From positions 1,736,001-1,800,000 of the forward strand of contig OY761541.1 of assembly GCA_963664625.1 (NCBI GenBank): a stretch of DNA of 64,000 bases, read 5' to 3'. The notes beneath the pieces were generated by a model. The model did no database searches. It was not told the origin of the DNA and worked only from the letters and a program-made list of their open reading frames with translations. Source of the stretch: CBDCFV01 sp963664625 (GTDB taxonomy: Bacteria; Chloroflexota; Dehalococcoidia; Lucifugimonadales; UBA3495). The stretch's first letter is position 1; each line of letters starts with the position of its first letter. Shown piece after piece: positions 50,414 through 58,616 of this stretch. A program made the translations under genes and the position numbers.

Positions 50414-51301
50414 ATGCGAATAGGCGATTTCGAACTTATGGACCCGGTGCCGGAGTTGAAGGAACCCCATCTCCTGGCCACCTTGCGGCCGTGGATTGAC
50501 GTGGGCAACGTGGGCACTTTGAGCCTCGACCGGCTGGAACGGTACACCCAAGCCAAGGACCTGGGACGCTTGACCAAGCCCGGACGGTACTACGATTTCA
50601 CACGATACCGGCCGCGCTCCTACATCGAACACGGCGTTCGCGCCTACTCTATCCCCAGCACAGTTATCCGTTACGGCATCCGCGAACAAGCCCCCGATTT
50701 GATATTCGCCCACCTGTTGGAGCCGCATATCCTGGGCGAAGACTACGTCGAGTCGATGACGGAGTTGATCAAGTTCCTGGGGGTCAAGAGGTACTCCCTG
50801 GTCGGAGCGATGTACGACATGGTCCCCCACACCAGGCCTTTGCTGGTGTCGGGCGGGACCGGGCAGCCCCAAGCCGAAGAGGACTACCGCTTGGTCGGGG
50901 CCCGCCCCAGCAACTACGAGGGGCCGACCACCATAACCTACCTGATCTCCCAGAACGCCGAGGAACTGGGGATAGAGACCCGGACTTTCGTGGTCCACTT
51001 GCCTCAATACTTCCAAGTGGACGAGGACTTCACCGGCGCAACCCGGTTGATGGAAGTGTTGTGCAACCTGTACCAGCTTCCCGATCGCCTGAAGGAACCG
51101 GAACGGGGTCGAAAGCAATACGAGGCGCTCCAAGACATTATGGACGGCGCGTCGGGCGGGGCCGACCTGCTGCACCGGTTGGAGGAGCGGTACGACCGCG
51201 AACAGGCCGAGGACCCGGCGGAACGCACCCCGTTGTCGCCGGACATCGAGGAGTTCCTCCGGGGGCTGAATCGGGACTTCGACGGCCCCGGTGACCGCTG
51301 A
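50414..51301 (+). CDS. PAC2 family protein
   Basis: 295 residues from ATG 50414 (the frame runs back to 50354 without a ribosome site). It shows LRPWIDVGNVGTLSLDRLERY (about 20-40), RPRSYIEHG and a VRYSLVGAMYDMVPHTRP strand-loop, the PAC2 fold used by proteasome-assembly chaperones. Bacterial members are common in Actinobacteria and Chloroflexota and have unknown roles. It overlaps the GTG start of the next gene by 11 bases, so the peptidase gene is translationally coupled. Confidence 0.8.
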   Translation: MRIGDFELMDPVPELKEPHLLATLRPWIDVGNVGTLSLDRLERYTQAKDLGRLTKPGRYYDFTRYRPRSYIEHGVRAYSIPSTVIRYGIREQAPDLIFAHLLEPHILGEDYVESMTELIKFLGVKRYSLVGAMYDMVPHTRPLLVSGGTGQPQAEEDYRLVGARPSNYEGPTTITYLISQNAEELGIETRTFVVHLPQYFQVDEDFTGATRLMEVLCNLYQLPDRLKEPERGRKQYEALQDIMDGASGGADLLHRLEERYDREQAEDPAERTPLSPDIEEFLRGLNRDFDGPGDR

Positions 51302-52628
51302 ATTTGCCGCAGTAGATTTGCAATCCCTGTCTCCTGTCGAGTTGCTTCAGCGGTTGGTGCGCTTCGACACCACCAACCCGCCCGGCAACGAGCGGGAGTG
51401 CATCGACTACCTCGCCGGCCTCCTGGATGAAATCGGGTGCCCCGTCACCCTGCTGGGCCGCTCCGCCTCTCGTCCCAACCTGGTGGCCCGCCTGCCGGGA
51501 GCAGGCAACGCGCCGCCGCTGCTGCTCTACGGTCATGTGGACGTGGTGAACACCGCCAACCAACGCTGGCGGCACCCGCCCTTCGAGGGCAGGCTGGTGG
51601 ACGGCTACGTCTGGGGGCGCGGCGCCCTGGACATGAAAGGCGGCATCGTAATGATGCTGAACGCCATCGCCCGCGCCAAGGCGGAAAACATTCCCTTGCC
51701 CGGCGACGTGCTGCTGGCCTTGGTCTGCGACGAGGAGAACGGCGGAAGCGAAGGGGCCAAGTATCTGGTGGAAAACCATGCCGATTTGTTCAAGGGCGTG
51801 CGGTACGCCTTGGGCGAATTCGGGGGCTTCAGCTACCACATCGGGAAAAGCAGGTTTTACCCTATCATGGTGGCCGAGAAGCAGACGTGCCATTTGCGGG
51901 CAAGGGTGCGCGGGGCGGGAGGGCACGGCGCGCTCCACCAAGGCGGCGGGGCTATGGCGGCCTTGGCCCGCTTTCTGCAAAAGCTGGAATCGCGGCGGCT
52001 GCCGGTCCACGTCACGTCCACGGCGCGTCAAACGGCGCTGTCCATCGCCTCGGGACTGCCCTTTCCCGCGTCCGGACTGCTCCGGGTGATGCCCGTGAGC
52101 AGTTTGACTGGGATGGTATTGGGCCTGATGGGGCGGAAAGGGCTGCCCTTCCAACCCCTGTTTCGCAACACCGTCGCGGCGACGATGGTGCACGGCGGCC
52201 ACGCGGTGAACGTTGCGCCCAGCGAGGTGGTGGTCGACCTGGACGGCAGGTTGCTGCCGGGGCAGTCTCCCGACGGTCTGCTTGCCGAATTGGAGCCGTT
52301 CCTGGAAAACGGCGTGGAGCTGGAGGTGGCGCGCTACGAACCCGGCCCCGCCGAGCCGGACATGGGGTTGTTCGACACGCTGGCCGGCATCCTGCGCGAG
52401 GCGGACCCCGAGGCGACGCCGGTGCCCATGCTGCTGCCGGCCGCCACCGATGCCCGCTTCTTCTCCAGGCTGGGAATACAGACCTACGGATATCTTCCCA
52501 TGCGGCTGCCCAAGGACTTCGATTTCTCCGGGACGGTCCACGGCCCCAACGAGCGTATTCCGGTGGAGGCGCTGGCATTCGGCGGCGAGGCCATATACCG
52601 GGTGCTGCGCGGTTTCGGGCAAGGGTGA
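51291..52628 (+). CDS. M20 family metallopeptidase (ArgE/DapE/ACY1-like)
   Basis: 445 residues from GTG 51291. Metal site: YGHVDVVNTA (about 82-91), GRGALDMKGG (about 111-120), the catalytic base in DEENGGSEGA (about 147-156). The lid domain contains HGALHQGGGAMAALARFL, and the final His ligand lies in VHGPNERI near residue 420. It probably hydrolyses an amide bond of an N-acyl amino acid or dipeptide; the exact substrate is unknown. It is coupled to the PAC2 gene. Confidence 0.9.
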   Translation: MTAEFAAVDLQSLSPVELLQRLVRFDTTNPPGNERECIDYLAGLLDEIGCPVTLLGRSASRPNLVARLPGAGNAPPLLLYGHVDVVNTANQRWRHPPFEGRLVDGYVWGRGALDMKGGIVMMLNAIARAKAENIPLPGDVLLALVCDEENGGSEGAKYLVENHADLFKGVRYALGEFGGFSYHIGKSRFYPIMVAEKQTCHLRARVRGAGGHGALHQGGGAMAALARFLQKLESRRLPVHVTSTARQTALSIASGLPFPASGLLRVMPVSSLTGMVLGLMGRKGLPFQPLFRNTVAATMVHGGHAVNVAPSEVVVDLDGRLLPGQSPDGLLAELEPFLENGVELEVARYEPGPAEPDMGLFDTLAGILREADPEATPVPMLLPAATDARFFSRLGIQTYGYLPMRLPKDFDFSGTVHGPNERIPVEALAFGGEAIYRVLRGFGQG

Positions 52629-52720
52629 CCGTTCCCTTTTTTCGTTGCTTCCGGCAGGTATGCGACGGGAAACGTTCATCCCTGACGGCGCGGTAGAATG
52701 ATTCAACGGTCCGTCGGTGA

Positions 52721-52749
52721 TTGACGCGGCAATTGGCTTGTGATAGAGT
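52721..52749 (+). promoter_or_regulatory. Promoter of the infC-rpmI-rplT operon
   Basis: TTGACG (52721-52726), exactly 17 bases, then TAGAGT (52744-52749). The start would lie near 52756, giving a leader of about 47 bases up to the infC start. Confidence 0.55.
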
Positions 52750-52802
52750 CTAATTCTTGTGCTGGGAAGATGCGGTGCATATTTCAACGGAGGTAGGAGA
52801 GC

Positions 52803-53360
52803 ATAGCTAGACAATATCGGGTAAACGAAAGGATTACCTCCCCGCAAGTACGGCTTATCGGTGAGGATGGCTCACAAATGGGAGTGGTCCCAATCTCCCA
52901 GGCCATCCGGCTTGCCCGCGACTCAGAGCTTGACTTGGTAGAGGTGGCCCCCAACTCCGACCCCCCGGTTTGTCGCCTCCTAGACTACGGAAAGTTACGC
53001 TACCTGTCCGCCAAGAAAGACCGGGAGTCCAAGAAGGGCCAGAAAAGCACGGAGCTTCGCGAAGTACGCTTCCGGCCCAACATCGGGGCCCACGACCTTG
53101 AGTCCAAGACCCGCAAGGTGCGCGAGCTGATCAACGACGGCTCCAAGGTCAAGCTCACGGTGCGGTTCAGGGGCCGCGAGGCCGCCCACCAGCAACTTGG
53201 CCTCTCGGTGCTGAAGAAAGTGGCCGACGATCTCAGAGACGAAGTCCGCTTGGAAAAGCCCCCGGCCATGGAAGGAAGGGCGCTGTCGATGATACTGCTC
53301 CCGGCCGCGCAAAGCACCGGGCGGGCTGACCAGAAGGTGCAAAAAGTAGCCGATGCCTAA
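52803..53360 (+). CDS. infC: Translation initiation factor IF-3 with AUA start
   Basis: 185 residues. The IF-3 N-domain begins QYRVNERITSPQVRLIGEDGSQMGVVPISQAIRLA, then VAPNSDPPVCRLLDYGKLRY, and the C-domain holds EVRFRPNIGAHDLESKTRKV and KLTVRFRGREAAHQQLG. The conserved YRVNE end lies upstream of the first ATG (52878). The only start region is ATA 52803, following a stop at 52794 and a GGAGG (52789-52793) nine bases before. No ATG, GTG or TTG occurs between. Rare AUU, AUC or AUA starts on infC are known: IF-3 rejects non-standard starts, which gives it feedback control. A caller insisting on ATG would lose 25 residues. Confidence 0.92.
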   Translation: MARQYRVNERITSPQVRLIGEDGSQMGVVPISQAIRLARDSELDLVEVAPNSDPPVCRLLDYGKLRYLSAKKDRESKKGQKSTELREVRFRPNIGAHDLESKTRKVRELINDGSKVKLTVRFRGREAAHQQLGLSVLKKVADDLRDEVRLEKPPAMEGRALSMILLPAAQSTGRADQKVQKVADA

Positions 53361-53550
53361 AATGAAGACCCACAAGGGCGCCAAGGCCCGCATTCATATA
53401 TCCGGTTCGGGGAAGTTGATGCGCCGGAAGCGCATGAGCAGCCACCTCCGGCGCAAGAAGCCCACCAAGGTCACCCGCAAGTATTCCGACAAGCTGCCCG
53501 TTGCCGACAGCGACGCGCCACGGATGAAGCGGTTGCTGCCCTACGGCTGA
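53353..53550 (+). CDS. rpmI: Ribosomal protein bL35
   Basis: 65 residues, the normal length. MPKMKTHKGAKARIHISGSGK is the family's diagnostic start, followed by RRKRMSSHLRRKK. It begins inside the last codons of infC (8-base overlap), so it is translationally coupled. It belongs to the large ribosomal subunit and to the classic infC-rpmI-rplT operon. Confidence 0.95.
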   Translation: MPKMKTHKGAKARIHISGSGKLMRRKRMSSHLRRKKPTKVTRKYSDKLPVADSDAPRMKRLLPYG

Positions 53551-53616
53551 ACCAAGTGCGGGCGGGACGCCCGCGCTCCTTCCAGACCACTGCCAGACTA
53601 TTTTTGGAGTCCATCC

Positions 53617-53976
53617 TTGTCCAGAGTCAAAAGAGGCGTTACCAAACACCGGCGCCACAAGAAAGTAATGCTGGCGGCGAGAGGGTTCCACGGTTCCTCT
53701 CACCGTAACTACAAATGGGCCAAAGAGGCCCTGATGCACGCTTGGTCCCACAGCTACCGTCACCGGCGTGAGCGGAAGGGAGACTTCCGCAGGCTGTGGA
53801 TCGTTCGCATCGGGGCGGCCTGCCGCCAGCACGGCACCAACTACAGCCAGTTCATGCACGGCCTGAAGATGGCCGGCATCGAGCTGGACCGGAAAGTGCT
53901 GGCCGACTTGGCCGTCCAGGACCAGCCGGCTTTCGAGAAACTGGTGGAGGTGGCCGCAGCCCACACCGCCGGTTAA
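53617..53976 (+). CDS. rplT: Ribosomal protein bL20
   Basis: 119 residues from a TTG start. VKRGVTKHRRHKKVMLAARGFHG, YKWAKEALMHAWSHSYRHRRERKGDFRRLWI and FMHGLKMAGIELDRKVLADLA are textbook bL20. In other bacteria bL20 represses its own operon by binding the mRNA leader; here the short leader leaves little room for that. A strong intrinsic terminator follows 33 bases after the stop. Confidence 0.95.
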   Translation: MSRVKRGVTKHRRHKKVMLAARGFHGSSHRNYKWAKEALMHAWSHSYRHRRERKGDFRRLWIVRIGAACRQHGTNYSQFMHGLKMAGIELDRKVLADLAVQDQPAFEKLVEVAAAHTAG

Positions 53977-54008
53977 CCCGACGACCCTTCCCACACCATG
54001 AAAGCAAA

Positions 54009-54034
54009 GGCGCGGCTGGGCCGCGCCTTTTGTA
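54009..54034 (+). terminator. Rho-independent terminator of infC-rpmI-rplT
   Basis: GGCGCGGC (54009-54016) pairs with GCCGCGCC (54020-54027) around a TGG loop, followed by TTTTGTATTTTG. Confidence 0.9.
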
Positions 54035-54071
54035 TTTTGTTCCACGCGGGGAGCTTTCGGACGCGATGCGA

Positions 54072-54521
54072 TCAGGGACCGGTTCCAGATCGGGCAAATC
54101 CGTAGTATGTATCCGCATCCAGAACACGCTGCAGCCCCTCCTCGCTCACGTTCACCGGATGGGCCGGGGTGGACCAGGTCTCGGTCAGCTCGTGGTGCAG
54201 GTCCGCCAGCGATATGGGCCGGTTGCGGCGGGACAACAGCAGGCGGAAGGCGATCTCTTGAATGCTCATGCCCGTCCGGATAAACCCCTCTTCATCCTCG
54301 CAATGCTCGGCGATCTCTTCCACCAATGCTTGGGGGTCGGCCAGTTCGTGGGTCGGCGTGTCGAGGGAGGGACAGGTGGGCACCCGCCGCTGGGCAATCA
54401 TGACCACGGCGGAGCGTTTGAGTTCCACCAGCCGGTTAAAGCTGATGGAATACAACGGCGACTCTTCAACTTCCGGTTCCTGTGCCAACTCGTCCTCGGT
54501 CTCGGGGCCGGGGGTAATCAT
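54072..54521 (-). CDS. Hypothetical acidic protein coupled to moeA
   Basis: 149 residues, not recognised. An acidic disordered start (ETEDELAQEPEVEESPL) precedes helices including VELKRSAVVMIAQRR and SIQEIAFRLLLSRRNRPISLADLHHELTETW; the latter has the look of a winged-helix or HTH segment. Its ATG overlaps the moeA stop (ATGA), so it is co-translated with MoeA. A role in molybdenum-cofactor metabolism is possible from position only. Confidence 0.65.
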   Translation of the reverse strand: MITPGPETEDELAQEPEVEESPLYSISFNRLVELKRSAVVMIAQRRVPTCPSLDTPTHELADPQALVEEIAEHCEDEEGFIRTGMSIQEIAFRLLLSRRNRPISLADLHHELTETWSTPAHPVNVSEEGLQRVLDADTYYGFARSGTGP

Positions 54522-55912
54522 ACGTCAACCTCTTCGTTCCAGTCCAGCATTATCAGCTTTACTTGTTCCCCGGTGTCCTTGGAGGCCAGGTCCTCCGGGC
54601 AAATCGCCAGCCCGTTGGCTTGGGCCATTGACGTGAGAATGTTGGACCCTTGGGGGCCCGTGGGGGTGGCGTAGTAGGCGCCGTCCTTGCGGGCAACCTG
54701 CACCCTGGCGTACACCCGCCGCCCGTCGTAGTTGTGGATTGGCGCGGTCAGCACCCCCTCCACCGTGGGACGGTCCAGGTTTTGCCTCCCCAGCATGGTC
54801 AAAATGGCCGGGCGGGCGAACACCTCGAACGCGACCATCGCGCTGACGGGGTTTCCCGGCAGGCCCAGCAGGGGAACGGACCGGCCGCCCTCGTCCCCCG
54901 CCCCTGGATTCCCGCCTTCGCGGGAATGACGATTTTGGGCAAATCCAATGTGCCCGAAGGCCAAGGGCTTGGCGGGGCGCATCCGCACCGACCAGAAGTT
55001 CATGTCGCCCCGCTGGGTCAGCACGTCCTTCACGATGTCGTAGTCGCCCTTGGAAACCCCGGCGGAGGTGATGATCAGGTCCGACCCCGCCGCCTCGTTG
55101 AGCTTGGCGTGGAGGTCTTCGAGATTGTCGCGGGCAATGCCGATGACCTTGGGGATGCCGCCGCAGGCAGCGACCGAAGCAGCGGCGCTGAAGCTGTTGC
55201 TGTCGAAAATCTTCCCCGGCTCCAAGGGCTGGCCGCTGGGGACCAGTTCGTCGCCGGTGGACAGTATGGACACCACGGGCCGGCGCACCACCTTGACCTT
55301 CTCCAACCCCAACGACGCCATGACGCCGATGACCGACGGCCGCACCACGATGCCGGGCGTCAGCACGTGCTGGCCGGTATGGACGTCTTCCCCCGCCGGG
55401 CGCACGTTGCCGCCGTGGGGCAGGCTGGCGAGAATGTCTATCTTTTCGCTGGGGCGTCCCTCCCGGCGCCGGGCCACCTCGTCGGTCTCCTCGAAGGGCA
55501 CTACGGTGTCCGCGCCGTCGGGCACGGGCGCCCCGGTCATAATGCGGATGGTCGTGCCGGGGGTAACGGTCTGGGTCGAGACTTGGCCGGCGGCCACGAT
55601 GCCGATAACGTCCAAGCTCTTGGGCGAGTCGGCGGACGCGCCCCGGATGTCCTGGCTCCGCACGGCGTACCCATCCATCGCCGAGTTGGCCAGCGGGGGC
55701 AGGTCCAAGGGAGACAGCACCTCCTCGGCCAGCACCTGCCCCAGCGTGTCGAGCAACGGCGTCTCCACCGGCTCCAATGGGCTGAAGGAGGCCATGATCC
55801 GCTCGAAAGCCTCTTCAACGCTCAACATGTCTTCGTCTACGTGGCGGTGGACGTGCTCCTGCCCATGCGCTTGTCTGTGGTGATGGTGGCTCGCCATACG
55901 CTTTTGCTCCAA
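54518..55912 (-). CDS. moeA: Molybdopterin molybdenumtransferase MoeA
   Basis: 464 residues, longer than the usual 400-410. SAMDGYAVRSQDI (about 78-90), MTGAPVPDGADTVVPFE (about 120-136), VSILSTGDELVPSGQPL (about 212-228), TSAGVSKGDYD (about 287-297) and LLGLPGNPVSAMVAFEVFARP (about 353-373 in all) are MoeA motifs; the enzyme inserts molybdate into adenylated molybdopterin. A stretch of about 20 residues containing NRHSREGGNP is inserted between KPLAFGHI and LLGLPGNP, encoded by a dRS3-like repeat. A His-rich N-terminus (HHHHRQAHGQEHVHRHVDED) may bind metal. Overlaps the next gene by ATGA. Confidence 0.93.
   Translation of the reverse strand: MEQKRMASHHHHRQAHGQEHVHRHVDEDMLSVEEAFERIMASFSPLEPVETPLLDTLGQVLAEEVLSPLDLPPLANSAMDGYAVRSQDIRGASADSPKSLDVIGIVAAGQVSTQTVTPGTTIRIMTGAPVPDGADTVVPFEETDEVARRREGRPSEKIDILASLPHGGNVRPAGEDVHTGQHVLTPGIVVRPSVIGVMASLGLEKVKVVRRPVVSILSTGDELVPSGQPLEPGKIFDSNSFSAAASVAACGGIPKVIGIARDNLEDLHAKLNEAAGSDLIITSAGVSKGDYDIVKDVLTQRGDMNFWSVRMRPAKPLAFGHIGFAQNRHSREGGNPGAGDEGGRSVPLLGLPGNPVSAMVAFEVFARPAILTMLGRQNLDRPTVEGVLTAPIHNYDGRRVYARVQVARKDGAYYATPTGPQGSNILTSMAQANGLAICPEDLASKDTGEQVKLIMLDWNEEVDV
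54907..54932. repeat. dRS3-like repeat inside moeA, read in frame
   Basis: The palindrome ATTCCCGCCTTCGCGGGAAT lies wholly in the moeA reading frame and encodes the HSREGGNP peptide near residue 330, just before the conserved LPGNP motif. Confidence 0.85.
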
Positions 55913-55927
55913 AATAGTCTCCGTCAG

Positions 55928-55995
55928 AGGGCAACCACAAGGGTTGCCCCTACCAGTCAGGTGCGGTCTTGTAGGAGCGCCCCTTGTGGGCGCCC
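55928..55995. repeat. Pair of dispersed hairpins, GTAGGGGC family
   Basis: GGGCAACC-ACAA-GGGTTGCCC (55928-55948) followed by CCTAC, then GTAGGAGCGCC...GGGCGCCC (55971-55995). They belong to the same family as 7544-7604, and they lie in the gap between pheT and moeA. Confidence 0.6.
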
Positions 55996-56062
55996 TGATC
56001 GCGGGAAACCAAGGTAGCCACGGCTACCCACCATTACAAAGATTTCGCATCACTAACCCCGC

Positions 56063-56114
56063 AAGATGTTCAGGATTTGTCTTATTCTGAACATCTTAAA
56101 ATCCGGCAAATCCT
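56063..56114. repeat. Nested inverted repeats after pheT, possible transcript end
   Basis: AAGATGTTCAG (56063-56073) pairs with CTGAACATCTT (56087-56097). An overlapping alternative is AGGATTTG (56072-56079) with CAAATCCT (56107-56114). The two stems exclude each other. They lie 20 bases past the pheT stop on the minus strand. Confidence 0.6.
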
Positions 56115-56133
56115 GATTCTGACAATTGTCCTT

Positions 56134-58536
56134 CTACGCCCGTAACCGGGCGCCAAACTGGTTTTCCAGGGTGCGCAACAGGCCCTGGACGGACCGTTCA
56201 ACCTCTTCGGCGGTCAGGGTGCGCTGGTGCGACTGGAAGAACAGGTGAAAGGCGAGGGATTTCGTGCCTTCGGGGATGCGGTCGCCGGTGTAAACGTCGA
56301 ACAACTCCACCCGGTCCACCAAGCGGTGCCTCAACAGGGCCTCTCCGACTTGGCCCGCGCCAACGTCCGCCGGGACCACCAACGCCAAGTCGCGGGTGGC
56401 GGCGGGATAACGCGCCAAGGACTGTACTTGCCGGGAGACGCCGGAGAGGGACTGCAACAAGCTTTGCAGACTCAGTTCGAACATCGCCACCGGACGCGGG
56501 TCCAAGCCGAAACGCTCCAGTGTCTCCGGGTGGACTTCCCCCACCAAGCCCAGCTCCACCCCACCGGCCAGTACCTTGGCGCAGCGGCCGGGGTGGAACA
56601 TGGGGTCATCGGCGGGTTCGAATAAGCCCGCGACGCCGAGTTGGCCCAGCATCGCTTCCACCGCGCCCTTGGCGTCGTAGAAGTCCAGGACACCTTCGTC
56701 CACCAGCCACGAGGCCTCCCAGCGACGCCCGGCCAGCACCCCGCAGACCGTGTCGCGTTCTTCGGGAAGGTCGCCGTCCCTGGGAATGAACGCCCGGCCC
56801 ACTTCGAACAGCCGGAAGGGTCCCTCGCCGTGGCCTTGGTTGGCCGCCAGCGTCGCCAGCACGCTACCGCGCAGGCTGGTGCGGAGGTACAGTTGCTCCG
56901 AGCTCATGGGGTTGGCCAGCCGCAACGGAGGGTTGCCGGACTCGGTTAGGCCAGCCCTTCTCAGGTCATCCTCGCTGATCAGGGGGTAGCTGATCGTCTC
57001 CTGCATTCCGATGCCGGCGAGGGCGTCCTTCAGCCGGTTGGTCAAGACGGTCAACGGGTTGGCCGACTGGTAGGGTATCGGGGTGGAGAGCATGGCGGTG
57101 GGCACGGAGTCGTACCCGATGATCCTGACCACTTCTTCCACCAGGTCCTCTTCGATGTTTATGTCATTCCGCCAGTAGGGAACGTTCGCTTCCAGCGTTC
57201 CCGGAGCGGTCCGCCGGTACTTGAAGCCCAACGAACCCAGCACCTGCTCCACCTGCTTGACCTCGATGTCCATCCCCAGGACTTGCTTCAACCGCGCCGT
57301 GGTCACCGACACCGTCCGGCTGCCGTAAGAGGGGTTTGGGAACACGTCGATGATGCCCTGGGCCACCTGCCCGCCGGACAGTTGCTGCATCAGTTGCGCG
57401 GCCCGGCGCAGGGCAATGGGCGCCAACTCCGTATCCAGCCCCTTTTCGAACCGCAATGACGCCTCGGTGTGGGCGCCCAGTTCCTGGGCCGTCCGCCGGT
57501 TGTTTTGGCTATCGAAGGTGGCCGATTCCAGCAGCACCGAGGTGGTGCCGGGGCTGATCTCGCTGTTGGCCCCGCCTATGACCCCACCGATGCCTATAGG
57601 GTCGCGGGCGTCGGCTATCACCAGCACCTCGGTGGAGAGCTTGCGCTCCACTCCGTCCAGGGTGGTCAGCGTTTCACCGGGCTTGGCCCGCCTGACGATG
57701 ACGGTGCGGTCCCGGAGGCGGTCGTAATCGAAGGCGTGGAGCGGCTGGTTGTACTCCAGCATCACGTAGTTGGTCACGTCCACCACGTTGTTGATGGGGC
57801 GCAGGCCGGCCTTGGTGAGCCGGTCCTGGAGCCAGCGGGGCGACGGGCCGATGGTCATGCCGGTGATGAGGCTGGCGGTGTAGCGGTGGCACAGGTCGGG
57901 GTCGGCCACGCTGATGGAGACGCTGTCCTCAATCGGCGGGCCGTCGTCGGGGTAGCTGACCTCCGGTTCCCGCACTAGCTGGCCGGTCAACGCGCCAACT
58001 TCCCGGGCAACACCTAGTATGGACAAGCAGTCCAGCCGGTTGGGGGTCAACTCCAGGTCCAGCACCGTATCCCCAAGGTATTGGTCCAGGTCCATCCCGG
58101 TGGGAGCGTCTTCGGGCAGCACCACGATGCCCTCATGGCTGTCGCCCAGCCCCAGTTCCAGCTCCGAGCAGATCATACCTTGGGACACCACGCCCCGGAT
58201 ACGGGCCGGCTTCAGGGTTTCCTGCTTGCCGGAATGGCTGTTGTACAGCGTCGCCCCGACCTTGGCGAAACACACCTTCTGTCCGGCGGCCACGTTGGGC
58301 GCGCCGCAGACCACCTCCATCTCTTCTACGCCGGTGGTGACCTGGCAGAGGGACAAGCGGTCGGCTTGAGGGTGGGGCTGGACCGACAGGACATGGCCCA
58401 CGAAACATTCCGGCCAGCCGCCGATGACTATAGCCTCGCCAACCTCTATACCCGCCATGGTCAGGCGATGGCTTAACTCGTCGACCGGTATTTCCAAGTC
58501 AACGTACTCCCGCAGCCAGCTTAAAGGCACCCTCAT
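56134..58536 (-). CDS. pheT: Phenylalanyl-tRNA synthetase beta subunit
   Basis: 800 residues, standard length. MRVPLSWLREYVDLEIP start; tRNA-binding EMAP-like domain about 40-150 (GHVLSVQPHPQADRLSLCQVTTG); B3/B4 editing region (ITGMTIGPSPRWLQDRL); B5 domain about 405-475; catalytic-like core from about 490; and a C-terminal ferredoxin-fold anticodon-binding domain (VQSLARYPAATRDLALVVP to the end). Pairs with PheS as an alpha2-beta2 enzyme. It starts 70 bases after pheS; the gap holds part of a tandem repeat. Confidence 0.96.
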   Translation of the reverse strand: MRVPLSWLREYVDLEIPVDELSHRLTMAGIEVGEAIVIGGWPECFVGHVLSVQPHPQADRLSLCQVTTGVEEMEVVCGAPNVAAGQKVCFAKVGATLYNSHSGKQETLKPARIRGVVSQGMICSELELGLGDSHEGIVVLPEDAPTGMDLDQYLGDTVLDLELTPNRLDCLSILGVAREVGALTGQLVREPEVSYPDDGPPIEDSVSISVADPDLCHRYTASLITGMTIGPSPRWLQDRLTKAGLRPINNVVDVTNYVMLEYNQPLHAFDYDRLRDRTVIVRRAKPGETLTTLDGVERKLSTEVLVIADARDPIGIGGVIGGANSEISPGTTSVLLESATFDSQNNRRTAQELGAHTEASLRFEKGLDTELAPIALRRAAQLMQQLSGGQVAQGIIDVFPNPSYGSRTVSVTTARLKQVLGMDIEVKQVEQVLGSLGFKYRRTAPGTLEANVPYWRNDINIEEDLVEEVVRIIGYDSVPTAMLSTPIPYQSANPLTVLTNRLKDALAGIGMQETISYPLISEDDLRRAGLTESGNPPLRLANPMSSEQLYLRTSLRGSVLATLAANQGHGEGPFRLFEVGRAFIPRDGDLPEERDTVCGVLAGRRWEASWLVDEGVLDFYDAKGAVEAMLGQLGVAGLFEPADDPMFHPGRCAKVLAGGVELGLVGEVHPETLERFGLDPRPVAMFELSLQSLLQSLSGVSRQVQSLARYPAATRDLALVVPADVGAGQVGEALLRHRLVDRVELFDVYTGDRIPEGTKSLAFHLFFQSHQRTLTAEEVERSVQGLLRTLENQFGARLRA

Positions 58537-58574
58537 GGAATCAATGCAACTCCGGAGACGGGTTGATGTTCATT

Positions 58575-58616
58575 CAGAATTACCATAGGTCAGAATTACC
58601 GCAGGTCAGAATTGCC
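58575..58616. repeat. Three tandem 16-bp units across the pheS stop codon
   Basis: CAGAATTACC recurs at 58575-58584 and 58591-58600, and as CAGAATTGCC at 58607-58616, each 16 bases apart. The third unit encodes the RQF end and the stop codon of pheS (minus strand). Confidence 0.7.

Noticed and set aside
51138..52847. 569-residue open frame on the minus strand
   Set aside because: It is antisense to the M20 peptidase and infC start, low in recognisable motifs and rich in His/Gln/Arg, as expected of a high-GC shadow.
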